Source: Shinella kummerowiae | GTDB lineage: Bacteria > Pseudomonadota > Alphaproteobacteria > Rhizobiales > Rhizobiaceae | Reading direction: 5' to 3' | Length of the DNA stretch: 64,000 nucleotides | Assembly: GCF_009827055.1 (NCBI RefSeq) | Contig: NZ_WUMK01000003.1 | Coordinates: forward strand, 248,001-312,000 | Shown: piece by piece, positions 28,821-37,534 of the stretch | Numbering within the stretch: position 1 is the stretch's first letter | Layout: every line of letters begins with the position of its first letter | The notes under the pieces: generated by a model | What the model saw: only the letters and a program-made list of their open reading frames with translations | Told to the model about the DNA's origin: nothing | Database searches by the model: none | Program-made: the position numbers and the translations under genes

Positions 28821-30032
28821 CTAGCGAAGCCGGGCGAGCGCATCGGCGATGCGGTCGATGGCGAGCGTGAGATTGTCGCGCGAGGTGGCGAAGGACAGGC
28901 GGATATAGGGCTCGACGCCGAAGGCAGCACCCGGCACGGTCGCGACCTTGCCCTCCGCAAGCAGGTAGGCGGCGAGCGCCGTGTCGTTGGCAATGACAGT
29001 GCCATCCGGAGCCGTCCTGCCGACATGGGCTGCGCATTTCGGGAAGAGATAGAACGCCCCCTCCGGTGCCCGCACCTCAAGGCCCGGGATGGCGCCGAAA
29101 CCCTTCGTCACCAGTTCGCCGCGCGCCTTGTATTCGGCAACGGCCGTCGTCACAAAATCCTGCGGCCCATTGAGCGCGGCTACGGCTGCGACCTGCGTGA
29201 TCGAGGATGGGCAGGTGGTGCTCTGCGACTGCATCTTGTTCAGCACCTTCGTCAGGCTCTTCGGCCCCGCCGCATAACCAAGCCGCCAGCCGGTCATCGC
29301 ATAGGCCTTGGAGACGCCGTTGATGAGCAGCGTGCGGTCGCGCAAATCCGGGCAGGCGTTGGCAAAGGAGGTGAAGGGCACGTTGCCGCAGACGATGTGC
29401 TCGTAAATCTCGTCCGACATGATGGCGACACGGGGATGGCGCGCCAGCACCTCGCCCAGCGCCTTCAATTCGTCGGCGCTGTAGATCGCGCCGGTCGGGT
29501 TGGAGGGTGAGTTGAACAGGAACCAGCGGGTCTTCGGCGTGATCGCCGCCTCCAGCCGCTCCGGAGTGATCTTGAAGTCGTCCTCCACGCCGCAGGCGAC
29601 GATCTTCGGCACGCCGCCGTGCAGGATGACGATATCGGTATAGGACACCCAATAGGGTGCCGGCACCACCACCTCGTCGCCGGGCTCCAGCGTGCCGAGG
29701 AAGGCATTGAACAGGATCTGCTTGGCGCCGTTGCCGATGGAGATCTCGTCAGGCGCATAGTCGAGGCCGTTCTCGCGTTTTAATTTTCTGACGATCGCTT
29801 CGCGCAGTTCGGGCAGGCCATCCGGTGCCGTGTAGCGGGTGATCCCCCGTTTCATCGCATCGACAGCGGCTTCGACGATATGGGCGGGCGTGTCGAAATC
29901 CGGTTCGCCCAGCGAAAGGTCGATCACCGGTTCCCCCTTCGCGCGCATCGCCTTCGCCGCCATTGAAACGGCCATGGATGGCGAAGACTTGATGGTGGAT
30001 GCCCGCGCGCTTTCAAACACGATCATGTTCAT
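28821..30032 (-). CDS. Class I/II pyridoxal-phosphate aminotransferase (aspartate aminotransferase family)
   Basis: A 403-residue fold-type I aminotransferase. Key parts are VIDLSLGEPDFDTPAHIVEA, YTAPDGLPELREAIV, the PLP-contact NSPSNPTGAIYS, the Asp-Tyr pair in MSDEIYEHIV, the Schiff-base Lys in NGVSKAYAMTGWRLGY and the substrate Arg in EPYIRLSFATS. It moves amino groups between an amino acid and a 2-oxo acid. Because it lies inside a catabolic operon and overlaps hyuB by four bases, it probably acts on a pathway intermediate rather than in general aspartate metabolism. Confidence 0.93.
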   Translation of the reverse strand: MNMIVFESARASTIKSSPSMAVSMAAKAMRAKGEPVIDLSLGEPDFDTPAHIVEAAVDAMKRGITRYTAPDGLPELREAIVRKLKRENGLDYAPDEISIGNGAKQILFNAFLGTLEPGDEVVVPAPYWVSYTDIVILHGGVPKIVACGVEDDFKITPERLEAAITPKTRWFLFNSPSNPTGAIYSADELKALGEVLARHPRVAIMSDEIYEHIVCGNVPFTSFANACPDLRDRTLLINGVSKAYAMTGWRLGYAAGPKSLTKVLNKMQSQSTTCPSSITQVAAVAALNGPQDFVTTAVAEYKARGELVTKGFGAIPGLEVRAPEGAFYLFPKCAAHVGRTAPDGTVIANDTALAAYLLAEGKVATVPGAAFGVEPYIRLSFATSRDNLTLAIDRIADALARLR

Positions 30033-31687
30033 GCCTTTCCTCCCGCCTTGCCATAGAGCGCGGCCTGTTCCTCTGTGATGTAGCCGTGCTTGACGTCGTG
30101 GGCGACAGCGTCTGCGGGGCGGTCCGCCGGCGTGCCATAGCCTCCCCCACCGGGTAGCGAGAGGACCAGGCGTCGGCCTTCGGGCACGAATTGCAGACCC
30201 TTGCCCTTCAGGGCGGTGCCGTCGTCGAGCGCCACGCCGCCGGGCGCGCCGTCAAGCCCGCCATCGCGGCCGCGGGCCGGATGATTCAGACGATCGAACA
30301 TAGCCGAGAAGCGGAAGGAATAACCTTCGGCCGCCTCGATCTCGATCATCTGGCCGAGACCGCCGCGGTGCGCGCCCGCGCCGCCCGAGCCTTCGCGCAA
30401 CTCTTTGCGCCAGATGATGACCGGGCCGACATTTTCCGTCGCCTCGATCGGCATGGTGTGCACGCCGCTCGGGAAGGCCGTTGCGTTCAGACCGTCCAGC
30501 GCGGTGCGCGCGCCGGAGCCGCCGGAATTGAACATCAGGATTTCCGCGCCCTTGCCGCCGATCTGGTCGGCGACGGGACGCACGCTCATGTGCAGGTTCC
30601 AGAGTGCGCTCGCGCCCTCCGCCGGCACCTGGCCGGGCAACGCCTGGTGCAGCGCGCCGAGCACGAGATCCGGCACGAAATGGCCGAGTACGTGGCGGAC
30701 TGCGACGGGGGCCGGCCGCTTGGCATTCAGGATACAGCCTTCGGGTGCCGCGACATCGAAGGGGGCAAGCGAGGCGGCATTGTTCGGAATTTCCGGCGCC
30801 ACGACACATTTGATGCCGTAGCAGGCATAGGCCTTGGCATAGACGAGCGGCACGTTGATGCCGAATTTGCTCATGCCCGACGTGCCGTCGAAATCGACCA
30901 GCACGCCCTCCGGCCCGATCGTCAGCTTTGCAGCAAGGTGCACCGGCTCGTCATAACCGTCGAGATCGAGGCTATAAGACCAGCTGCCGTGCGGCAAATT
31001 CCGCAAGCGCTCCAGCGTCGCTTCACGACTGTGCTTGAGGATGAAGCCGCCGATCATCGACAGGTCTTCGAGGTTGAATTCCGTCAGCATGTCGATGAGG
31101 CGGCGGTGGCCGGTCTCATTGCAGGCAGCAAGCGCGTGAAAGTCGCCGACAACCTTGTCGTTCTCGCGCACATTGTTGCGCACGATATGGATGAGCGTGC
31201 GGTTCAGGTCGCCACGCTCGAAGAACTTCATGATCGGGATGAAGAGACCTTCCTCATAGACCTCGCGCGCATCCGGCCCGAAGCCGCGTCCACCGACATC
31301 CACCACATGGGGGGTGGAGGCGAAGTAGCCGACCAGTTTGCCATGGTGGAAGGAGGGTGTGACGACCGTGATGTCGTGCAGGTGGCCGGTGCCCTTCCAC
31401 GGGTCGTTGGTGATATAGACATCGCCTTCAAAGATGTTGTCCGGGCCGATATCGCGGATGAAATGCGCGACGGATTCCGCCATGGCATTGACGTGTCCCG
31501 GCGTGCCGGTGACGGCCTGAGCCAGCATGCGGCCTTCGAGGTCGAAGACGCCGGCGGAGAGGTCGCCCGCCTCACGCACCGACGTGGAAAAGGCCGTACG
31601 AATCAGCGTCTGGGCCTGTTCTTCCACGACGGAGATCAGGCGGTTCCACATGACCTGCATATGGATATCGATCATCGACTGGTTCAT
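30029..31687 (-). CDS. Hydantoinase B / oxoprolinase family subunit
   Basis: A 552-residue HyuB-type subunit. The family signature is clear: AFSTSVREAGDLSAGVFDLE, TGTPGHVNAMAESVAHFI, GDVYITNDPWKGTGHLHDIT and, near the C-terminus, GSGGAGAHRGGLGQMIEIE and LSLPGGGGYGTPADR. With HyuA it forms ATP-dependent enzymes that open lactam or imide rings (5-oxoproline, N-methylhydantoin, caprolactam) or carboxylate ketones. The ring substrate here is not known. It follows hyuA by 11 bases and overlaps the aminotransferase start. Confidence 0.94.
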   Translation of the reverse strand: MNQSMIDIHMQVMWNRLISVVEEQAQTLIRTAFSTSVREAGDLSAGVFDLEGRMLAQAVTGTPGHVNAMAESVAHFIRDIGPDNIFEGDVYITNDPWKGTGHLHDITVVTPSFHHGKLVGYFASTPHVVDVGGRGFGPDAREVYEEGLFIPIMKFFERGDLNRTLIHIVRNNVRENDKVVGDFHALAACNETGHRRLIDMLTEFNLEDLSMIGGFILKHSREATLERLRNLPHGSWSYSLDLDGYDEPVHLAAKLTIGPEGVLVDFDGTSGMSKFGINVPLVYAKAYACYGIKCVVAPEIPNNAASLAPFDVAAPEGCILNAKRPAPVAVRHVLGHFVPDLVLGALHQALPGQVPAEGASALWNLHMSVRPVADQIGGKGAEILMFNSGGSGARTALDGLNATAFPSGVHTMPIEATENVGPVIIWRKELREGSGGAGAHRGGLGQMIEIEAAEGYSFRFSAMFDRLNHPARGRDGGLDGAPGGVALDDGTALKGKGLQFVPEGRRLVLSLPGGGGYGTPADRPADAVAHDVKHGYITEEQAALYGKAGGKA

Positions 31688-31698
31688 GGATCTAATCC

Positions 31699-33783
31699 TC
31701 AGGTGCGGGTGACGAGCAGGCAGCCATCGCTCTGCACGATGGCCTTGAAGGCGGCGGTCAGCATGGTGGAAGTTTCGCGCTCCACGACAATGGCAGGCCC
31801 CTTCACGACGTCGCCGGGTTTCAGGCCATCACGCTCATGGATGCCGGCATCGAGGAAGGCGCCCTGCGAGGCTTCGAACAGGCGGCGGGTCTTGGCCGGC
31901 GTCACGACGCTGCCCTCATCAACAGCGGCAACGCGGTCGACCGGCGGCAGCGGCGAACTCGCCTTGACCGACCAACTGACGATCTCGATGTCGAGGCCTT
32001 CGATGGCGCGACCGAAGAAGCGCTCGTATTCCGTTTCGAACTGTGCAGCGAGCATCCGAGTGCTGTCGGTGTCGAATTTTTTGGCGTCGAGCGGCACGGG
32101 AATATCCCAACCCTGCCCGGCATAGCGCATGAACAACGTACGCTCGATCACCGGCGCGCCGCGATCGAGCCCGCCTTCGACGAAGCCGAGGGCTTCCGCC
32201 TGCATGGCATCGACCAGCCGATTTGCTTCCGCAAAGTCGAAGTTCGAGAGGTTGAAGACGGCACTGCGCACCGATTCATAGCCGAAGGGCGCTCGCAGGA
32301 AGCCGATCGCTGAGCCGACGCCGGCGCCGGCCGGTACGAGGAAGGTGGAAATGCCCATCTTCTCGCAGAGCCGCGCGGCATGCAGCGGCCCCGCGCCGCC
32401 GAAGGTAATCATGGTGAAATCGGCAATGTTCTTGCCGTTCTCCACGGTGTGCACGCGGCCGGCATTGGCCATGTTCTCGTCCACCATCTCGCAGGTGCCG
32501 TAGGCCGCGGCGTCGGGATCGAGGCCGATCACGGTCCCGATATCGTCAACCATCGCCTGTCGGCTCGCCGCAGCGGAGAGCGGAATGGCGCCACCGGCGA
32601 AATTGTTGGGATCGAGCTTCCCGAGGATGAGATCGGCATCCGTGACCGTCGGGTTCTTGCCGCCGCGCTGGTAGCAGGCAGGGCCCGGCTCGGAAGCGGC
32701 CGAATGCGGGCCGACGCGGATCTGGCGCATGCCATCGACCGACGCAATGGAGCCGCCGCCGGCGCCGATTTCCACCATCTCGACCACCGGAATGGAGATC
32801 GGCATGCCGGAGCCCTTGCGGAAACGGTAGGTGCGCGCGACCTCGAAGGTTTTGGCGGTCTTCGGCACCTGGTTTTCGATCAGGCAGATCTTTGCCGTCG
32901 TGCCGCCCATGTCGAAGGAAAGCACGGTGTCGAGACCATGGCGCCGCGCGATGTCGGCGGCAAAGATCGCGCCGCCGGCCGGGCCGGATTCGACGAGGCG
33001 CACCGGAAATTCCGAGGCGCTTTCGACGGAGACGATGCCGCCGCCGGAATGGATCATGAAGACCGGGCAGCGGACGCCGATATCCTTCAACGAGATGACG
33101 AGCCGATCGAGATAGGATTTGATCGCCGGTTTCACATAAGCATTGGCGCAGACCGTGTTGAACCGCTCGAATTCGCGCATCTGCGGCGAGACTTCCGAGG
33201 AGATCGACACCGAGAGATGCGGCAGGCGCTCGAGGATCGCGTCACGCACGGCAGCCTCGTGGGCGCCGTTGGCATAAGCGTGGATGAAGCCGATGGCGAC
33301 GCTTTCATAACCACCCGCCGCAATGGCCGAGACGACGGCCTCGACGGAGGCGTCATCCAGCGCCAGCAGCACCTTGCCGGCCGCGTTCATACGCTCGCGG
33401 ACCGTAAAACGATCGGCGCGGGCGATGAGCGCCGGCGGCAGGGCGATGTTAAGGTCATATTGCTCGAAGCGGTTTTCCGTCCGCATTTCCAGCGTGTCGC
33501 GAAAACCTTCCGTTGTGACGAAGGCGGTCCTGGCGCCGCGCCGCTCGATCAGCGCATTGGTGGCAAGGGTCGTGCCGTGGATTAGCAGATCGATCTCTGA
33601 GAGCGCGATCCCCGCCATCTCGGCCACGGAAGCGACCCCCTTCAAGATAGCCCGCTCGGGGGCGGCGTAGTCGGTCAGCACCTTTGTCGAATGCAGCACG
33701 CCATCGAGATCGAGGGCGATGTCCGTAAACGTGCCGCCGATATCGACACCCACCCGGCAGTTCCGCGGCGCATTGCTCACCAT
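31699..33783 (-). CDS. Hydantoinase A / oxoprolinase family subunit
   Basis: A 694-residue ATP-binding subunit of the acetate/sugar-kinase/Hsp70-actin fold. The N-terminal phosphate loop is CRVGVDIGGTFTDIALDLDG. Further marks are IHGTTLATNALIERRGART, the second nucleotide motif VLSFDMGGTTAKICLIE, VEIGAGGGSIASVDG and FGGAGPLHAARL. It drives ring opening with HyuB. The ATG at 33783 is chosen because it starts next to the domain and has GGGGAA upstream; the frame is open to 34038. It is the first gene of the operon, with a GntR-type motif 130 bases upstream. It is divergent from the ABC transporter. Confidence 0.94.
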   Translation of the reverse strand: MVSNAPRNCRVGVDIGGTFTDIALDLDGVLHSTKVLTDYAAPERAILKGVASVAEMAGIALSEIDLLIHGTTLATNALIERRGARTAFVTTEGFRDTLEMRTENRFEQYDLNIALPPALIARADRFTVRERMNAAGKVLLALDDASVEAVVSAIAAGGYESVAIGFIHAYANGAHEAAVRDAILERLPHLSVSISSEVSPQMREFERFNTVCANAYVKPAIKSYLDRLVISLKDIGVRCPVFMIHSGGGIVSVESASEFPVRLVESGPAGGAIFAADIARRHGLDTVLSFDMGGTTAKICLIENQVPKTAKTFEVARTYRFRKGSGMPISIPVVEMVEIGAGGGSIASVDGMRQIRVGPHSAASEPGPACYQRGGKNPTVTDADLILGKLDPNNFAGGAIPLSAAASRQAMVDDIGTVIGLDPDAAAYGTCEMVDENMANAGRVHTVENGKNIADFTMITFGGAGPLHAARLCEKMGISTFLVPAGAGVGSAIGFLRAPFGYESVRSAVFNLSNFDFAEANRLVDAMQAEALGFVEGGLDRGAPVIERTLFMRYAGQGWDIPVPLDAKKFDTDSTRMLAAQFETEYERFFGRAIEGLDIEIVSWSVKASSPLPPVDRVAAVDEGSVVTPAKTRRLFEASQGAFLDAGIHERDGLKPGDVVKGPAIVVERETSTMLTAAFKAIVQSDGCLLVTRT

Positions 33784-33914
33784 GTCATTCCCCACATTCA
33801 GGCACCTTTCGGCATCGAATCCCATCTGGCGCGACCGCCGGCCGAACCTCTGGCGCATCAGGTTTCCATGCCCGGGGCGCCGACGCAAGATTTCTGCTTG
33901 ACGGATTTTGGATA

Positions 33915-33932
33915 TATCACTTATCATACATG
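33915..33932. promoter_or_regulatory. Candidate GntR operator 3 (hyuA / ABC transporter divergent region)
   Basis: TATCACTTATCATACATG matches the reverse complement of the gntR upstream site at 17 of 18 bases and shares the 10-base core with the SDR/ydiJ site. It lies about 130 bases before hyuA and about 175 before the ABC binding-protein gene, so it could control either direction. Confidence 0.65.
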
Positions 33933-33953
33933 TGTCAACTGAAATTGCAGTCG

Positions 33954-33980
33954 GATTGCGACACAAAAACCGTCGCAATC
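33954..33980. promoter_or_regulatory. Perfect palindrome upstream of the ABC binding-protein gene
   Basis: GATTGCGAC (33954-33962) and GTCGCAATC (33972-33980) form a perfect 9-bp inverted repeat with a nine-base AC-rich spacer. It lies 22 bases beyond the GntR-type motif and 128 before the ABC gene start. It is a candidate second operator, or a hairpin in the transporter leader. Confidence 0.45.
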
Positions 33981-34107
33981 GAGACATGACGCCGACTGCC
34001 GCGCGCCCGAAAAGAGCGAACGGTCCGGCCCATGACAAGAAGACCGAACGCGGGAAACACGCGTCGAAACCAAGAACATCAACGGCTTAACCAGAGGGAA
34101 GCCTTTC

Positions 34108-35223
34108 ATGACATCCATTTCGAAACTCTTCGCTGCCACCGCCATCGCATCCGCGCTCCTGCTCGCACCGGCCTTTGCCGCCGAGACGATCAAGATCGGC
34201 GTTGCAGGCCCTTATACCGGCGCCAACGCCACGTTTGGCGAACAGGTCTTCAATGGTGTCTCGGCCTATGTGAACGATGTCAACGCGAGCGGCGGCATCA
34301 ACGGCAAGCAGATCGAGCTGGTGAAGGGCGACGATGCCTGCGAGCCGAAGCAGGCCGTGGCCGTCGCCAATCGTTTCGTCGATCAGGACAAGGTGCAGGC
34401 CGTGATCGGCCACTTCTGCTCATCGAGCACAATCCCGGCCTCCGAAATCTACAATGATGCCGGCATCCTCGAAATGACGCCGTCCTCGACCAACCCGGCC
34501 GTCACGGACCGTGGCTTCGACAACCTGTTCCGTGGCTGCGGGCGTGACGACCAGCAGGCGGTGGTTGCCGGCGGCTTCATCCTCGACACGCTGAAGCGAG
34601 ACAAGATCGCGCTGATCCACGACAAAGACACCTACGGCCAGGGCCTGGTCGACGCAGTGAAGAAAACCATCGAAGCGCGCGGCATTACGCCGGTGCTCTA
34701 TGAGGGCCTGACGCGCGGCGAACGCGACTTCAACGCGCTCGTTACCAAGATCAAGAGCACGGGCGCGAACGCCGTCTATTTCGGCGGTCTCATTCCGGAA
34801 GGTGGCCCGCTTATCCGCCAGCTCAAGGAACAGGGTGTCGATGTCGTCTTCGTCAGCGGCGATTCCTTCGCCCAAGCCGAACTCGTGGCTGCGGCCGGCG
34901 GCGGGGCCAATCTCAAGGACGTCTACTATTCCGCAACGCCCGATCCGCTGGCCGACCCGGCCACCAAGAACGTGCAGGACGCGCTGACCAAGGCCAATGT
35001 CACGCCGGCAAACTACGTGCTCTACGGCTACGCCAATGCACAGGCGGTCGTGGCGGCGCTGAAGGCCGGCGAAGACCTGAAGGCGCAGGCCGACTGGCTG
35101 CGCACCAACACGGTCGATTCCGCCATCGGCAAGATCACCTGGGATGAAAAGGGCGACATCAAGGACTTCAAGTTCGTCTTCTACACCTTCGACGACAAGG
35201 GAACCCCCGCTCTCGTGAACTAA
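34108..35223 (+). CDS. ABC transporter substrate-binding protein, LivK type
   Basis: A 371-residue periplasmic binding protein. The Sec signal ends LLLAPAFAAETIKIGVAGPY, with cleavage expected after AFA at about residue 24. The type I binding fold shows SAYVNDVNASGGINGKQIEL, GHFCSSSTIPASEIYNDAGI, LIHDKDTYGQGLVDAVKK and GSYANAQA-like YGYANAQAVVAALK. The serine-rich loop normally contacts the amino-acid carboxylate and amine. The substrate may instead be a cyclic amide or amino-acid derivative, given the neighbouring hydantoinase. It is the first gene of a five-gene plus operon; GAGGGAAG precedes the ATG. Confidence 0.94.
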   Translation: MTSISKLFAATAIASALLLAPAFAAETIKIGVAGPYTGANATFGEQVFNGVSAYVNDVNASGGINGKQIELVKGDDACEPKQAVAVANRFVDQDKVQAVIGHFCSSSTIPASEIYNDAGILEMTPSSTNPAVTDRGFDNLFRGCGRDDQQAVVAGGFILDTLKRDKIALIHDKDTYGQGLVDAVKKTIEARGITPVLYEGLTRGERDFNALVTKIKSTGANAVYFGGLIPEGGPLIRQLKEQGVDVVFVSGDSFAQAELVAAAGGGANLKDVYYSATPDPLADPATKNVQDALTKANVTPANYVLYGYANAQAVVAALKAGEDLKAQADWLRTNTVDSAIGKITWDEKGDIKDFKFVFYTFDDKGTPALVN

Positions 35224-35237
35224 GGCAGGCCTGCCCG

Positions 35238-35266
35238 GACCAGCCGGACACCGTGTCCGGCTGGTC
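35238..35266 (+). terminator. Strong stem-loop between binding-protein and permease genes
   Basis: GACCAGCCGGACA (35238-35250) and TGTCCGGCTGGTC (35254-35266) form a 13-bp perfect stem with a three-base loop and no clear U-run. At this place in ABC operons such hairpins protect the binding-protein mRNA and reduce read-through, giving more binding protein than permease. Confidence 0.75.
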
Positions 35267-35303
35267 TCTCGATGCCCGCAAGATTTGAAGAGAAGGGTTC
35301 GCC

Positions 35304-36221
35304 ATGGACGTCTACATCCTGCTCCAGCAATTGTTCAACGGCATCACGCTCGGCACGATCTACGGGCTGATCGCCGTCGGATACACCATGGTGTACGGTG
35401 TCATCCGCATGATCAACTTCGCCCATGGCGACGTCTACATGGTTTCGGCCTACATCGCCGCGATCACCCTTGCCGTGCTTACCTTCTTCGGCATCCAGTC
35501 CGCGCCCTTCGCGCTGATTTCCGTGCTGGTGATCACCTGCGCTGTCACGGCCGTCTACGGCTGGGCGATCGAGCGTGTCGCCTACCGCCCTCTGCGGGGC
35601 TCCACCAAGCTTGCACCGCTGATTTCCGCTATCGGCATTTCGCTGATGCTGCAAAGCTATGTGCAGATCTCGCAGGGCGCGCGCGACCAGGGCGTCCCGA
35701 CGCTTATCAGCGGGGCCTTCCGCTTCGGTGACGGCGTGCATTTCGCGCAGATTACCTACATGCAGACGGTCATCCTCTTCGCCTCGCTGATCGCCATGGG
35801 CATCCTCACCTATGTGATCAACTACACGCGTATCGGCCGGGAATGCCGGGCAACGCAGCAGAACATCCGCATGTCGGCCGTGCTCGGCGTCAACACCGAC
35901 CGTATCATCTCCACCGTCTTCGTCATCGGCGCGGCAACGGCCGCCGTCGGCGGCGTGCTCGTCACCTTCAACTACGGCTCGTTCAACTTCTTCATCGGCT
36001 TCGTCATGGGCATCAAGGCCTTCACCGCGGCGGTGCTCGGCGGCATTGGCTCGCTGCCCGGCGCCGTGCTGGGCGGTATCCTGCTTGGCCTGACGGAAGC
36101 CCTGTTCGCCGGCTATGTCAGCACGGATTACAAGGACGTCTTCGCCTTCGCGCTGCTCATCACCCTCTTGTTCTTCCGCCCCTATGGCCTGCTCGGCCGG
36201 CCGGAAATCCAGAAAGTGTGA
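35304..36221 (+). CDS. livH: Branched-chain-amino-acid-type ABC permease, LivH
   Basis: A 305-residue inner-membrane protein with about eight hydrophobic segments. Typical LivH features are the start LLQQLFNGITLGTIYGLIAVGYTMVYGV (residues 5-32), INFAHGDVYMVSAYIA, RGSTKLAPLISAIGISLMLQ and the coupling region GFVMGIKAFTAAVLGGIGSL. It forms the transport path with LivM. The name marks the family; the actual substrate is unproven. It lies 80 bases after the binding-protein gene with a strong hairpin between. Confidence 0.93.
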   Translation: MDVYILLQQLFNGITLGTIYGLIAVGYTMVYGVIRMINFAHGDVYMVSAYIAAITLAVLTFFGIQSAPFALISVLVITCAVTAVYGWAIERVAYRPLRGSTKLAPLISAIGISLMLQSYVQISQGARDQGVPTLISGAFRFGDGVHFAQITYMQTVILFASLIAMGILTYVINYTRIGRECRATQQNIRMSAVLGVNTDRIISTVFVIGAATAAVGGVLVTFNYGSFNFFIGFVMGIKAFTAAVLGGIGSLPGAVLGGILLGLTEALFAGYVSTDYKDVFAFALLITLLFFRPYGLLGRPEIQKV

Positions 36222-36232
36222 GGAGAACGACC

Positions 36233-37534
36233 ATGCAAACGAACCGCCTTCTGCCACTCTTCAAGCAGGCGCTCCTTACCTTCACCGTCTCGCTCATCCT
36301 GTTCGGCCCGATCTCCGGCCTCGTGCTGGAAGGGTTCTCGTTCCGCAACGAACTGACACGCGCCGTCGTGCTTGCCGCCATCGTCACCGCCGGGCGCGTC
36401 GCGATCTCTCTTGTCCAGATGACCAGCCTTGGCCAGGCGCTCACCAGAAGGATGGCCGATAGCGGCGTGGGCGTCACGGTGATGACCGGCACGGAAAAGT
36501 CGCCCGTGCTGATCCTCGCCCTCCTTTTCGTCGCCGGGCTCAGCCTGCCCTTCTTCGCGGACAAGTACTTTCTCGGCATAGCGATCCTCGCGCTGATCTA
36601 CTGCCTGCTCGGTCTGGGGCTGAACATCGTCGTCGGCCTCGCCGGACTGCTCGATCTCGGCTTCGTCGCCTTCTATGCCGTCGGTGCCTATCTTCTGGCG
36701 CTCGGTTCGCAATATCTGGGCCTCGGCTTCTGGGGCGCGTTGATCATCGCCCCTCTCCTCGCCGGCCTGTTCGGCATGGTCCTCGCCTTCCCCGTCCTCA
36801 AGATGCACGGTGACTATCTCGCGATCGTCACTCTGGGTTTTGGAGAAATCATCCGTCTCGTCTTGAACAACTGGCTGGACTTCACCGGTGGCCCGAATGG
36901 CGCGCCCGTGCCCGCCCCGACCGTCTTTGGCCTAGAATTCACCCGCACGGCTAAGCAGGGCGGCGTGTCGATCCATGACTATCTCGGCATCCCCTACAGC
37001 GCCGACTACAAGTTCTGGTTCATCTACCTCGTGCTCTTCCTTGTCGTCTGCCTCGTCATCTACGCCGTGGAGCGCTTGCGCGTCATGCCGCTCGGCCGTA
37101 TGTGGGAAGCGCTGCGCGAGGATGAGATCGCCTGCCGCTCGCTCGGCGTGAACCACGTCTTCACCAAACTCACCGCCTTCATGCTCGGCGCCTCGACGGG
37201 CGGTCTCGCCGGCGTTTTCTTCGCAGTCCACCAGGGCTTCGTGAACCCGACGTCCTTCACCTTCTTCGAATCCGCCCTCATCCTCGCCATCGTGGTTCTC
37301 GGCGGCCTCGGCTCGACGGTCGGCGTCATCGCCGCCGCCCTTGTCCTGACCATCCTGCCGGAATTGCTGCGCGATTTTGCGGAATACCGCGTGCTGATCT
37401 TCGGCGTCCTGATGGTCGTCATGATGATCTGGAAACCCCGCGGCCTCGTACGCATCAAGAGACCGGCCTTCTTTCCGAGCACGACGACGGACGCCGGGCC
37501 GCTCCCGCTCACGGCCAAGGCGGAGGTAGCCTAA
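36233..37534 (+). CDS. livM: Branched-chain-amino-acid-type ABC permease, LivM
   Basis: A 433-residue membrane protein, long for LivM because of an N-terminal extension with two more hydrophobic segments (residues 12-60). The conserved core begins ILALIYCLLGLGLNIVVGLAGL and continues DLGFVAFYAVGAYLLAL, HGDYLAIVTLGFGEIIRLVL and NNWLDFTGGPNG. The coupling motif is REDEIACRSLGVNHVFTKL. The ATG at 36233 has AGGAGAACG before it; the frame is open upstream through livH but that part is out-of-frame sequence. Its stop overlaps the livG start. Confidence 0.93.
   Translation: MQTNRLLPLFKQALLTFTVSLILFGPISGLVLEGFSFRNELTRAVVLAAIVTAGRVAISLVQMTSLGQALTRRMADSGVGVTVMTGTEKSPVLILALLFVAGLSLPFFADKYFLGIAILALIYCLLGLGLNIVVGLAGLLDLGFVAFYAVGAYLLALGSQYLGLGFWGALIIAPLLAGLFGMVLAFPVLKMHGDYLAIVTLGFGEIIRLVLNNWLDFTGGPNGAPVPAPTVFGLEFTRTAKQGGVSIHDYLGIPYSADYKFWFIYLVLFLVVCLVIYAVERLRVMPLGRMWEALREDEIACRSLGVNHVFTKLTAFMLGASTGGLAGVFFAVHQGFVNPTSFTFFESALILAIVVLGGLGSTVGVIAAALVLTILPELLRDFAEYRVLIFGVLMVVMMIWKPRGLVRIKRPAFFPSTTTDAGPLPLTAKAEVA

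Noticed and set aside
30191-32125. 644-codon plus-strand open frame
   Set aside because: It spans the antisense of hyuB and hyuA, which have full family motifs.
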